From contig NZ_CP034447.1 of NCBI RefSeq assembly GCF_003952485.1, positions 4,664,501-4,728,500 on the forward strand: DNA of 64,000 bases, read 5' to 3'. Under the pieces are notes generated by a model. It ran no database searches, was not told the DNA's origin, and was given only the letters and a program-made list of their open reading frames with translations. This DNA comes from Mesorhizobium sp. M1E.F.Ca.ET.045.02.1.1 (GTDB taxonomy: Bacteria > Pseudomonadota > Alphaproteobacteria > Rhizobiales > Rhizobiaceae). Position numbers and translations under genes: made by a program. Positions 23,624 to 31,866 of the stretch are shown in pieces (positions within the stretch are counted from its first letter, which is position 1; every line of letters begins with the position of its first letter).

Positions 23624-25098
23624 TGGCCAAAGCGATCATGCTGCAGGGCACCGGCTCGGATGTCGGCAAGACCGTGCTGGTGGCGGGGCTCTGCCGGGCC
23701 GCGAGAAAACGCGGGCTGAAGGTCAGGCCGTTCAAGCCGCAGAACATGTCGAACAATGCCGCCGTCGCCGACATTCCCGGCGACGACAAAGCCGGCGGCG
23801 GCGAGATCGGCCGTGGGCAATGGCTGCAGGCGCTGGCCTGCGGAGTGACGCCGACCGTGCACATGAACCCGGTGCTGCTCAAGCCGCAAAGCGATATCGG
23901 CTCGCAAGTGGTGGTGCAGGGCAAGGTGTTCGGCGAGGCACGGGCGCGCGACTATCAGGCGATGAAGGCCCGGCTGATGGATGCGGTGCTGGAGTCCTGG
24001 GCGAAGGTCGGCGAGGGCGCCGACCTGGTCATCGTCGAAGGCGCCGGCTCGCCCGCCGAGATCAATCTCAGGAGCCGAGACATGGCCAATATGGGCTTCG
24101 CGACGCGCGCCAATGTGCCGGTGATCTTGGTCGGCGACATCGACCGCGGCGGCGTCATCGCCTCGGTCGCCGGCACGCATCTGATCCTGCCGGAGGCAGA
24201 CCGGCGCATGATCGCCGGCTATCTCATCAACAAGTTCCGCGGCGACGTTTCGCTGTTCGACGACGGCATAAGCGCGATCGAGAAATTCACCGGCTGGCCG
24301 TGCTTCGGCGTGGTTCCCTGGCTGAAGGCTGCTGCGCGCCTGCCGTCGGAAGATTCGGTCGTGCTCGAGCGTCTCGCTTCCGGCGAGAAGCGCGCGCTGA
24401 AGGTGGCGGTGCCGATGCTGGCGCGCATCGCCAATTTCGACGACCTCGACCCGCTCAAGGCCGAGCCGCAGGTCGAGGTGGTGTTCGTGCCGCCGGGCAA
24501 GAGGCTGCCGGAGGACGCCGGGCTGGTGGTCATTCCCGGCTCGAAGTCGACGATCGGCGATCTGACAAGATTCCGCGAGAATGGCTGGGATCGCGATCTT
24601 GCCGCTCATCGCAAGCGCGGCGGCCATGTCGTCGGCATCTGCGGCGGCTATCAGATGCTCGGCCGCATGGTGCGCGATCCCGAAGGCATCGAAGGCAGCG
24701 TCACCGAGGCCGAAGGCCTCGGTCTGCTCGACATCGAAACGGTGATGGAGCCGGAAAAGACGGTGCGCAATTCAAGCGCCCGTTCGGTGCAGTTCGGCCT
24801 GCCGCTCGAAGGCTATGAGATCCATCTCGGCCGCACCACCGGTCCGGACACGGCGCGGCCGTCAGCGATCATCAACGGCGTCGAGGACGGCGCGGTCTCC
24901 GCCGACGGCAAGGTGATCGGAACCTACCTGCACGGGCTGTTCTCCGCCGACGCTTTCCGTGCCGCGTATTTGAAGAGCCTGGGCGTCAGCGGCGGCGGCA
25001 TCGACTACCGCGCCGATGTCGAGAAGGCGCTGGACGAGGTCGCGGCGGAGCTGGAGAGGCATCTCGACTGCGACGCGATTTTCGCCCTGGCGCGATAG
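23623..25098 (+). CDS. cobQ: Cobyric acid synthase
   Basis: 491 residues. An ATP-binding N-terminal domain begins with LQGTGSDVGKT (about 7-17). A class I glutamine amidotransferase domain follows, with Cys340 in GICGGYQ and the catalytic His in YLHGLF near 437. It adds four amide groups to adenosylcobyrinic acid diamide using glutamine and ATP in the late part of adenosylcobalamin synthesis. No other cob genes are in the window, so the pathway genes must be elsewhere. Its coupling to a DMSP-lyase-like cupin is unexpected; a corrinoid link with the MttB-type protein may be the reason, or it may be coincidental. Confidence 0.95.
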   Translation: MAKAIMLQGTGSDVGKTVLVAGLCRAARKRGLKVRPFKPQNMSNNAAVADIPGDDKAGGGEIGRGQWLQALACGVTPTVHMNPVLLKPQSDIGSQVVVQGKVFGEARARDYQAMKARLMDAVLESWAKVGEGADLVIVEGAGSPAEINLRSRDMANMGFATRANVPVILVGDIDRGGVIASVAGTHLILPEADRRMIAGYLINKFRGDVSLFDDGISAIEKFTGWPCFGVVPWLKAAARLPSEDSVVLERLASGEKRALKVAVPMLARIANFDDLDPLKAEPQVEVVFVPPGKRLPEDAGLVVIPGSKSTIGDLTRFRENGWDRDLAAHRKRGGHVVGICGGYQMLGRMVRDPEGIEGSVTEAEGLGLLDIETVMEPEKTVRNSSARSVQFGLPLEGYEIHLGRTTGPDTARPSAIINGVEDGAVSADGKVIGTYLHGLFSADAFRAAYLKSLGVSGGGIDYRADVEKALDEVAAELERHLDCDAIFALAR

Positions 25099-25138
25099 GC
25101 TTCTCACCAAATACGTTTGAACTTGGTGAAGACGCTCA

Positions 25139-25330
25139 TCGGGTTCGTCATTCTATGGCGAAGCAAGGAGCGAAGCGACGCGCGCAGACCATTGAATCCA
25201 TGCCGTGACGTCAAGGCGTTGCAACGGTGCAGAATTCTGCTCCGCTGCGCCCTTCGATCAAGGTCACGGAATGGATCCTCGGGTCTCCTCCTGCTTCGCC
25301 CGTGGATGACGAAGTTGGGCTGCTTTCGCT
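25139..25330. repeat. Mesorhizobium-type intergenic repeat region
   Basis: This stretch between cobQ and the VOC gene contains a run of short inverted elements (for example GAGCGAAGCGACGCGCGC and GGATCCTCGGGTCTCC) that I recognise as a common mosaic repeat in Mesorhizobium intergenic DNA. No credible gene is seen in it. Confidence 0.45.
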
Positions 25331-25355
25331 AACCTCGAGCGCCGTCGATGAGGCC

Positions 25356-25775
25356 TCACGCCTTCTCGCCGGCTTTCGGCCAGTAAGTGCCGAAGGACCA
25401 GACATTGCCCTCCGGGTCGAGGCAGATGAACTCGCGGCTGCCGTAGTCACGGTCGACCAGCGCCTGGATGATTTTGGCGCCGGCCTTCTTGGCTTTGGCA
25501 TAGGCGGCGTCGGCATCGTCGACGGCGACGTAGATCGACTTGCCGCCACCGCCGCCCGGCTCGCCGACCATCTTGCCGTAGTCGTCGTCGCGCGCCGTGC
25601 CCAGCATGATCATCGAGGAGGCGAAGGTCAGCTCTGCATGATGGACGATATCGCCATCGCCATAGCGGGCACGCACTTCGAAGCCGAACGCATCGCGGAG
25701 CCAGTCGATCATCTGGGCCGCGTTCCTGTAGCGTAAGGCGGGATAGATGCGAGGTGCTTCCGTTGCCGTGGGCAT
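25356..25775 (-). CDS. VOC (glyoxalase/bleomycin resistance) family protein
   Basis: 139 residues with a beta-alpha-beta-beta-beta repeat pattern. IYPALRYRNAAQMIDWLRDAFGF opens the first module and IYVAVDDADAAYAKAKKAGAKI the second, ending in YGSREFICLDPEGNVWSFGTY. Such proteins bind a divalent metal and act on varied substrates or sequester drugs. This single copy is of the PhnB-like type. The substrate is unknown. The AraC-type gene upstream on the same strand (gap about 90 bp) may be related. Confidence 0.8.
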   Translation of the reverse strand: MPTATEAPRIYPALRYRNAAQMIDWLRDAFGFEVRARYGDGDIVHHAELTFASSMIMLGTARDDDYGKMVGEPGGGGGKSIYVAVDDADAAYAKAKKAGAKIIQALVDRDYGSREFICLDPEGNVWSFGTYWPKAGEKA

Positions 25776-25864
25776 GACAAACTCCCTGATGACTTGATGG
25801 AAGCCAATCTCAGGCTAAAGCGTTCCGGCGTCTTGAAGAAATGTTACCTGGTCGGGGCGAGAGC

Positions 25865-26698
25865 CTATGCCAGCGCGGCGAGCGCGGTCGGCGTTTCGCC
25901 GGCAAGTTGGCGGAACTCGCGAACCAGATGCGCCTGGTCGGCATAGCCGCAATCGGCGGCGATGCCGGCCCAGTCATCGTCCTGCCGCTTCGACAGGGAA
26001 AGCGCGCGGTTGAAGCGCACGATGCGTGACAATGTCTTCGGGCCGATGCCGATCGCGTCGGTGAATTTGGCCGCGAGATGCTTGCGGCTCCAGCCGATCT
26101 CGCCGGCGATCGCGGAAACGCGGGTGCGGCCGCCCGATGCAATGACCGTCCTATAGGCCCAGGCGATTTCCGGCGACAACGCATTTGCCTCCGCAAGGCG
26201 GCCGGCGATGAAGCCTTCGGCTATGTCGAAGCGCGTGTCCCAATCCGACGCTTCGCCGAGCCGTTCGCGCAATGCGATGCCGTCAAAGCCCAGCGCATCG
26301 TCCAACCCGACCATGCGGTCCCGCAACTCGCTCATCGGCAGGCCGAAGAATTGCCTGGCGCCCAGCGGCGTGAAATTGACCTGGACGCAGCAGGCGCCGC
26401 CGAAGGATTCGATCATGACCGGCCCGGCATAGAGGCCGGCGGCGAAGCTGGCGTAGCGGTCATTGTCGCCTGGGCTGCGGCCGAGCCCGATCGCAAAGGC
26501 CTCGGCGAAGCTGATCACCAGCGGCACGGTGAGCGAGGCATATTCCACGATGCGGAAATGGCCGGGCGATATCTCACGGTAGCCGCAGATATCGGTGACG
26601 ATGCCGGCGAGCGACGCGGCGGGTTGGCGCCGGACCATCTCGAAATGGAGGGCCGGGGACCGATTGTCTTGTCGATGGCGCTCAGTCTCGTCAGACAT
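25865..26698 (-). CDS. AraC-family transcriptional regulator
   Basis: 277 residues. The C-terminal 100 residues form the two helix-turn-helix AraC domain: VSAIAGEIGWSRKHLAAKFTDAIG and, after RIVRFNRALSL, the second helix pair WAGIAADCGYADQAHLVREF. The N-terminal part has a jelly-roll-like sensor region containing CQVNFTPLGARQFFGLPMSELRD, as in AraC members with a DUF6597-type N-terminus. It presumably binds a small molecule; the ligand and targets are unknown. The VOC gene downstream is the obvious candidate target. Confidence 0.85.
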   Translation of the reverse strand: MSDETERHRQDNRSPALHFEMVRRQPAASLAGIVTDICGYREISPGHFRIVEYASLTVPLVISFAEAFAIGLGRSPGDNDRYASFAAGLYAGPVMIESFGGACCVQVNFTPLGARQFFGLPMSELRDRMVGLDDALGFDGIALRERLGEASDWDTRFDIAEGFIAGRLAEANALSPEIAWAYRTVIASGGRTRVSAIAGEIGWSRKHLAAKFTDAIGIGPKTLSRIVRFNRALSLSKRQDDDWAGIAADCGYADQAHLVREFRQLAGETPTALAALA

Positions 26699-26732
26699 CG
26701 GCCGAACCTAGCAGACCATGCCCTAGAATCAA

Positions 26733-26757
26733 AAGCGCCCGGCAGGGCCGGGCGCTT
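26733..26757 (-). terminator. Hairpin terminator
   Basis: Perfect 11-bp arms AAGCGCCCGGC (26733-26743) and GCCGGGCGCTT (26747-26757) around an AGG loop. It lies 25 bases after the stop of the small membrane protein gene on the minus strand, with a short T-run. Confidence 0.65.
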
Positions 26758-26782
26758 CGAGTTGCCAGAGATCTGCGAGTCG

Positions 26783-26953
26783 CTATGCGCCGCGCATCAG
26801 GCAGCCGGCGGCAAGCACGATATAGGCGATGAGCATGATCCACACCGCCGCGAGAGGAATGAACGCAAGAAGGCCGAGAGCGGCGAGAAGGCCGATGATG
26901 GCGATGACCAACGAAATGATGAACACGATCTGGGTGGGTGCACTGAGATTCAT
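26783..26953 (-). CDS. Small inner-membrane protein, 56 residues
   Basis: ATG 26953 to TAG 26783. It begins MNLSAPTQIVFIISLVIAII and continues with a second hydrophobic stretch, giving two closely spaced membrane helices and ending CLMRGA. Composition, a hairpin terminator just downstream and an RBS-like AGGGA upstream all favour a real gene. Similar tiny double-helix proteins are widespread in Rhizobiales; none has a role I can name. Confidence 0.75.
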   Translation of the reverse strand: MNLSAPTQIVFIISLVIAIIGLLAALGLLAFIPLAAVWIMLIAYIVLAAGCLMRGA

Positions 26954-27004
26954 GTCTGTCCCTCCAACATGATTCGCAACACCCGAATTCTACCAGCAGG
27001 ACCG

Positions 27005-27790
27005 TCACACACCAATCAGCTGACGTAACGGATTGGCCGGGTCGGCCAGGAGCTTGATCGCCAGCGCCACGCACACGATCACCAGCAGCGGTTTGATCAG
27101 CCGGGCGCCGATGCGGATGGCGAGGCTGGCGCCGAGGCGTGCGCCGAGGAACTGCGCCACGCCCATCATCAGACCGATCTTCCAGTAGACGACACCGACG
27201 GCGGCGAAGACGGTGAAGCCGCCGATGTTGGAGGCGAAGTTGAGCAGCTTGGTGTGCGCCGTCGCCTTGAGCACGCCGTAACCGGCGAGCGCAACGAAGG
27301 CCAGCATGAGGAATGAGCCGGTGCCCGGGCCGAACAAACCGTCATAGAAGCCAACGGCCGGCACGACCGTCAGACCGAACAGAAACGGTGACAGGCGCTC
27401 GACACGATCCACGTCGCCCATGTTGGGCTTGAACGCGAAGTAGAGCGCAATCGCGACCAGAAGAACCGGCAGCAGGGCGCGCAGGAGGTCTCCGGGCACG
27501 ACCGTCGCCAGCAGGGCGCCGATGGCGCCGCCGACCAGCGCCAGCAGCGCGGAGGGGAGTTGGCGTCGCAGATTGACCTGGCCGTTGGCGGCATAGTGGA
27601 TGGTGGCCGAGCCGGAGCCGAACATGCCCTGCAGCTTGTTGGTGCCGAGCGCTGCGACCGGAGAGAAACCCGCCAGAAGCAACGCCGGAATGGTGATCAG
27701 GCCGCCGCCGCCGGCGATCGAATCGACAAAGCCCGCCGCGAAAGCGGCGGCGGTGAGTATGAGGACGGTCTGCAGGGTAAGGTCGATCAT
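27005..27790 (-). CDS. Sulfite exporter TauE/SafE family permease
   Basis: About 261 residues from ATG 27790; an in-frame GTG at 27862 would add 24 residues that look non-conserved. The family hallmarks GFVDSIAGGGGLITIPALL near the N-terminus and GTNKLQGMFGSGSATIHY follow. Later come GFYDGLFGPGTGSFLML and NFASNIGGF. About eight membrane helices are predicted. The family exports sulfur-containing organic anions or takes them up across the inner membrane. DMSP/taurine-type compounds could be substrates, but nothing nearby fixes this. Confidence 0.85.
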   Translation of the reverse strand: MIDLTLQTVLILTAAAFAAGFVDSIAGGGGLITIPALLLAGFSPVAALGTNKLQGMFGSGSATIHYAANGQVNLRRQLPSALLALVGGAIGALLATVVPGDLLRALLPVLLVAIALYFAFKPNMGDVDRVERLSPFLFGLTVVPAVGFYDGLFGPGTGSFLMLAFVALAGYGVLKATAHTKLLNFASNIGGFTVFAAVGVVYWKIGLMMGVAQFLGARLGASLAIRIGARLIKPLLVIVCVALAIKLLADPANPLRQLIGV

Positions 27791-27896
27791 CAGGCCAAGG
27801 TCAAGGCGGGGGGAGCCGCAGCTTCCATCATGCGCGCCCAGTTTGCGCAAGACCGATTTCACGCTAACAATCGAACGGAATAGCGAAGGAAGGCTA

Positions 27897-28328
27897 ATGG
27901 CGATGGCGCTGCTTGATCAGATACGCTCGATCTTCGAGGGCGACCCGGGGGTGCGCAAGGTGGCGGACGATCCGGTGCTGTCGGCGGAGCTTCTGATGCT
28001 GTTCCGCATGATCCTGGCCGACGGGTCGGTTTCGGAGAGCGAGATGGTCACCTTCCGGCGCATCTGCAGGGAAGCCTTCGGCATTCAAGAATCCTCGATC
28101 GACAGCGTCATCGAATATCTCAACGACTATGGCTACGAGACCAACGGCTCGCAGGCGGTCGCGCTGTTCCGCGACCTCGATGTCGAGCGGCGCAAACTGC
28201 TCGCCCGACACATGGCCGAAATCGCCAAGGCGGATTCCAAGCTGGCGGAGAGCGAGGTGAAGCTTCTGCGCCGCACGCTCGACCTGCTCGGCATCAGCCC
28301 GGTTGATTTGGTCAAGCCGGAAAGCTGA
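27897..28328 (+). CDS. TerB-like (tellurite-resistance/DjlA N-terminal fold) protein
   Basis: 143 residues from ATG 27897, which follows GAAGGAAGG. The helical TerB-type core includes ELLMLFRMILADGSVSESEM, with the conserved D-x-x-x-x-x-E/D pair that binds metal, and LLARHMAEIAKADSKLAESEVKLLRR as the second helix pair carrying the same pattern. Such proteins are helical cytosolic bundles linked to metal sensing or membrane stress. The TauE-type gene is divergent. The role is unknown. Confidence 0.75.
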   Translation: MAMALLDQIRSIFEGDPGVRKVADDPVLSAELLMLFRMILADGSVSESEMVTFRRICREAFGIQESSIDSVIEYLNDYGYETNGSQAVALFRDLDVERRKLLARHMAEIAKADSKLAESEVKLLRRTLDLLGISPVDLVKPES

Positions 28329-28404
28329 GGACCGGCGGTCGGCCGGGTCTCCGCTGCTTCGCAGCGTCCCGGCGCTCGCTGTCGGCGCGGTGCGAACCGG
28401 CTGC

Positions 28405-30027
28405 TCACCCTTGTTCCTGCATGCGCCGCGTGATCGCGCGGTGAAGATCGGGCGCCGCCGCGACCAGTGCCTGCGCCGCTTCCGAGCGTGGGTTGTCGAG
28501 CACGTCGGCGGTCCGACCGCGCTCGATGATCTTGCCCTCCTGCATGACCAGCACCTCGTCCGACATGGCGCGAGCCACCGTCAGGTCGTGGGTGATGAAG
28601 AGATAGGCGATGCCGAGCTTCTGGTTGAGTTCGGCGAAGAGATCGAGGATCTGGGCGCGGATCGAGACATCCAGCGCCGAGACTGGCTCGTCGGCGACGA
28701 CCAGTTTCGGGCGGGTGATGATGGCGCGGGCGATCGACAGGCGCTGGCGCTGGCCGCCCGAGAATTCATGCGGGTATTTGTCCATGTCGCGCGGACCGAG
28801 CCCGACTTCGTCGAGCGCGTGCGCGACCATCTCGCGGCGCTCGGCCCTGGTCGGCTGCTTCTCCAGAAGATGCAGCGGTTCGGCGACCAGCCTCTCGACC
28901 TTCTGGCGCGGATCGAAGGAGCCGTAGGGATCCTGGAACACCACCTGCATGTCGCGCCGTGCCGGTCTTAGCGCTGCCTCCGCCTTGCCGGTGATGGTCT
29001 CGCCGCGAAAGCGGATGGCGCCGGCCGTAGGCTTGTCCAGCGCCAGGATCATGCGGGCAAGCGTGGACTTGCCGCAGCCGGAGCGCCCGACGAGCGCCAC
29101 CGACTGGGCCGGCTCGATGGTCAGCGAGACCTCGTCGACGGCGCGGATCGACGCTGCCGGTCGGAACAAGGATTTGCGTCGCCCCGGATAATCCCGGCTG
29201 ACGCTCTCAACTTCGAGCAGCGGCTTGGCGGAGCCGGCAAGGTGGGTTTTCGGACGCGCCGGCACGTGCATCGAGGCTAGCGCCAGCTCGCGCGTGTAGA
29301 AGTGGAGCTGCTCCGACAGCGTGCGCGCGGTGTCGCCGGCTTCCGTCACCTCGCCGCGGCGCAGGATGGTCAGGCGGTCAGACATTTCGGTCACCACCGC
29401 CAGGTCGTGCGAAATGAGCAAAAGGCCCATGCGGTTCTCGCTGACCAGGTCGCGCAGCAGGTCGAGTATCTGCGCCTGCAGCACCACATCGAGCGCCGTC
29501 GTCGGCTCGTCGGCGATCAAGAGCTTTGGCTTGAGCGCGCAGGCGATCGCAATGACGACGCGCTGGCGCTGGCCGCCGGACAGTTCATGCGGGTAGCGCG
29601 ACAGCGGGAATCTTGTCTCCGGCAGACCGACCCGGTCCAGGATTTTTCGTGCGTGTTCCTCTGCCTCGGCGCGGCCAGCCTTGGTGTGCCAGCGAATGCC
29701 TTCGGCCACCTGCTCGCCGATCGTCTTGACCGGATTGAGCGCCGTCATCGGTTCCTGGAAGACCATGCCGATATCATCGCCGCGCAGCGCGCACATCTGG
29801 TCCTCGCTCGCGCCGAGGATATCGATGCCGTCGAAGGTGACGCGGCCGCTGGCTTGGGCCAGATGCGGCAGCAGCCGCATGATTGTCAGCGCCGTCATCG
29901 ATTTGCCGGAGCCCGATTCGCCGACCAGACCGACCACTTCGCCGGGCGCGATCGCAAGATCGACTTCCTTCAGGATCGGCGTCCCGCCGATCGACAGCGA
30001 CAGGTTCTCGATATCGAGCAGGCTCAT
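28405..30027 (-). CDS. Dipeptide-type ABC transporter ATPase (fused DppD-DppF)
   Basis: 540 residues containing two complete ATPase halves. Half 1: Walker A GESGSGKS at 36-43, signature LSGGQRQRVVIA, Walker B LLIADEPTTALD. Half 2: Walker A GRSGCGKS near 320, signature FSGGQRQRLSIA, Walker B LVVADEPVSALD. Oligopeptide-type extensions (DPYGSFDPRQKVERL) follow each half. It supplies energy to the two permeases upstream on the same strand. Its start overlaps the end of the second permease gene by four bases (ATGA). The fusion of D and F subunits is common in Rhizobiales. Confidence 0.92.
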   Translation of the reverse strand: MSLLDIENLSLSIGGTPILKEVDLAIAPGEVVGLVGESGSGKSMTALTIMRLLPHLAQASGRVTFDGIDILGASEDQMCALRGDDIGMVFQEPMTALNPVKTIGEQVAEGIRWHTKAGRAEAEEHARKILDRVGLPETRFPLSRYPHELSGGQRQRVVIAIACALKPKLLIADEPTTALDVVLQAQILDLLRDLVSENRMGLLLISHDLAVVTEMSDRLTILRRGEVTEAGDTARTLSEQLHFYTRELALASMHVPARPKTHLAGSAKPLLEVESVSRDYPGRRKSLFRPAASIRAVDEVSLTIEPAQSVALVGRSGCGKSTLARMILALDKPTAGAIRFRGETITGKAEAALRPARRDMQVVFQDPYGSFDPRQKVERLVAEPLHLLEKQPTRAERREMVAHALDEVGLGPRDMDKYPHEFSGGQRQRLSIARAIITRPKLVVADEPVSALDVSIRAQILDLFAELNQKLGIAYLFITHDLTVARAMSDEVLVMQEGKIIERGRTADVLDNPRSEAAQALVAAAPDLHRAITRRMQEQG

Positions 30028-30893
30028 CGCTGCCGCCGCGATTTCGGATCGAGTATGTCGGCGATGCCGTCGCCGAGCAGGTTTAGCCCCAGCACGGTGA
30101 CGACGATCGCCATACCGGGAAAGATCGCCATCCAGGGCGCCGTCACCATACGCGTCTGCGCGTCGAACAGCATGCGGCCCCAACTCGGCATCGGCGGCTG
30201 CGCGCCAAGGCCGACATAGGAAAGACCGGCTTCGGCGAGGATGCCCAGCGCAAACTGGATGGTGCCCTGGACGAGCAGCAGGGTCGCGATGTTGGGCAGG
30301 ATGTGCTCGACCGTGATCTCGGTCATGCCCTTGCCGGCGGCGCGCGCGGCAAGGATGAATTCGCGCGGCCAGATCGCCAGCGCGCCGGCGCGGGCGACGC
30401 GGGCGAAGACCGGGATGTTGAAGATGCCGATGGCGATGATGGCGTTGACGGCGCCGGGGCCGAAGATGGCGGTGATCATGATCGCCGAAAGCAGCGCCGG
30501 GAAGGCGAAGACGAGGTCGTTGACGCGCATCAGAGCCTCGTCGGCGATGCCGCCGCGCGCGGCGGCAAAGGCGCCGAGCGGCACGCCTACGCCCATGCCG
30601 ATGCCGACCGCAACCAGCGCCACGGCAATCGAGTTGCGGGCGCCGACCATGATCATCGACAGGATGTCGCGGCCAAAATGATCGGTGCCGAACCAGTGCG
30701 CCGCCGAGGGCGCCTGCGTCTTGTCGGCGATCACCAGCCTGGTGACGTCATAGGGCGTCCAGACAAAGGAAAGCAGCGCGACCGCGGCCACCAGCAGCGT
30801 GATGACGAAGCCGATGAGGAACGAGCGGTTGCCGAAGGCCTTGGCCAGGACGCCGGCGAAGGTTTCCTCTGGCAGCTCGATGCGCATCGTCAT
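30024..30893 (-). CDS. Peptide-type ABC transporter permease (DppC-like)
   Basis: 289 residues from ATG 30893. Six membrane helices with an N-terminal TM segment FLIGFVITLLVAAVALLSFVW. The DppC family motif HWFGTDHFGRDILSMIMVGARNS sits in the first loop. The EAA loop for ATPase contact is AARAAGKGMTEITVEHILPN. It forms a heterodimeric channel with the DppB-like protein. Four-base overlaps at both ends (30024-30027 and 30890-30893) show tight operon packing. Confidence 0.92.
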   Translation of the reverse strand: MTMRIELPEETFAGVLAKAFGNRSFLIGFVITLLVAAVALLSFVWTPYDVTRLVIADKTQAPSAAHWFGTDHFGRDILSMIMVGARNSIAVALVAVGIGMGVGVPLGAFAAARGGIADEALMRVNDLVFAFPALLSAIMITAIFGPGAVNAIIAIGIFNIPVFARVARAGALAIWPREFILAARAAGKGMTEITVEHILPNIATLLLVQGTIQFALGILAEAGLSYVGLGAQPPMPSWGRMLFDAQTRMVTAPWMAIFPGMAIVVTVLGLNLLGDGIADILDPKSRRQR

Positions 30894-31837
30894 TGCCGGC
30901 CTCTCAGCCGCGGATCGACGACCGCATAGGAGAAATCGACCAGCAGGTTGACGACGATGACGGCCGCGACCAAGAGCATGACGACGCTCTCGACGACGAT
31001 CAGGTCGCGCTGGGTGATCGCCTGGAACACCAGCCGACCGAGCCCCGGCAGGTAGAAGACATTCTCGATGATAATGGTGCCGGCAAGCAGGAAGGCGAAT
31101 TGCAGGCCGAGTATGGTGAGCACCGGGATCATGGCGTTGCGCAGCGCATGGCGCCAGAGCACGGCGCGGTAGGGCAGGCCCTTGGCGCGCGCGGTGCGGA
31201 TATAGTCCTCGTTGAGCACCTCGATCAGCGCCGAGCGGGCGACGCGCGCCAGGATCGCGGCCTGCGGCAGCGCCAGCGCGACGGCCGGCAGCAGCAACGA
31301 CTTCAGCGCTGGCCAGACGCCTGCATTCCAGCCAGGAAAACCGCCGGCCGGCACCAGCCGCAGCCACACGGCGAAGAGGTAGATCAGCATCAGCGCGAAC
31401 CAGAAGTTCGGCACGGCGACGCCAAGCTGGGCTGCTCCCATGGCAAGTGTGTCGCCGGCCCGGCCTTGCCGGCTGGCGGAAAACAGCCCGACCGGAATGG
31501 CAATGACCGTCGAGAGCGCCAGCGCGATCAGCGCCAGCGGCAGAGAGACCACGACGCGTTCACGCACAAGATCAACGACGGGCACCGAATAGGTATAGGA
31601 GCGGCCGAAATCGAGGCTGAGCAATCCGCCCGCCCAGTGCAGGTAGCGCAGGGCAAGCGGCGCGTTGAGCCCCATCTGGTTGCGCAAGAGCTCAACCTGG
31701 TCAGCGCTGGCGTTGAAGCCCAGCATCAGACGCGCCGGGTCGCCGGGCAGGATTTCCATCACCGCAAACACCACCATCGAGGCCAGCACCAGCGTGACGG
31801 CCGCGATGATGAGGCGTTTTGCGAGGTAGGCGGTCAT
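30890..31837 (-). CDS. Peptide-type ABC transporter permease (DppB-like)
   Basis: 315 residues. Starts at ATG 31837 with MTAYLAKRL. The first TM helix is followed by the DppB motif FAVMEILPGDPARLMLG, and the EAA loop RTARAKGLPYRAVLWRHALRN is near 200. GLQFAFLLAGTIIIENVFYLPGLGRL, a hallmark of this subfamily, is near 240. Six helices total. Partner of the DppC-like protein immediately downstream; the substrate-binding protein gene ends 29 bases upstream. Confidence 0.92.
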   Translation of the reverse strand: MTAYLAKRLIIAAVTLVLASMVVFAVMEILPGDPARLMLGFNASADQVELLRNQMGLNAPLALRYLHWAGGLLSLDFGRSYTYSVPVVDLVRERVVVSLPLALIALALSTVIAIPVGLFSASRQGRAGDTLAMGAAQLGVAVPNFWFALMLIYLFAVWLRLVPAGGFPGWNAGVWPALKSLLLPAVALALPQAAILARVARSALIEVLNEDYIRTARAKGLPYRAVLWRHALRNAMIPVLTILGLQFAFLLAGTIIIENVFYLPGLGRLVFQAITQRDLIVVESVVMLLVAAVIVVNLLVDFSYAVVDPRLRGRQ

Positions 31838-31866
31838 CGGAGGCGACCGGGGGATCGCACCGGCCG

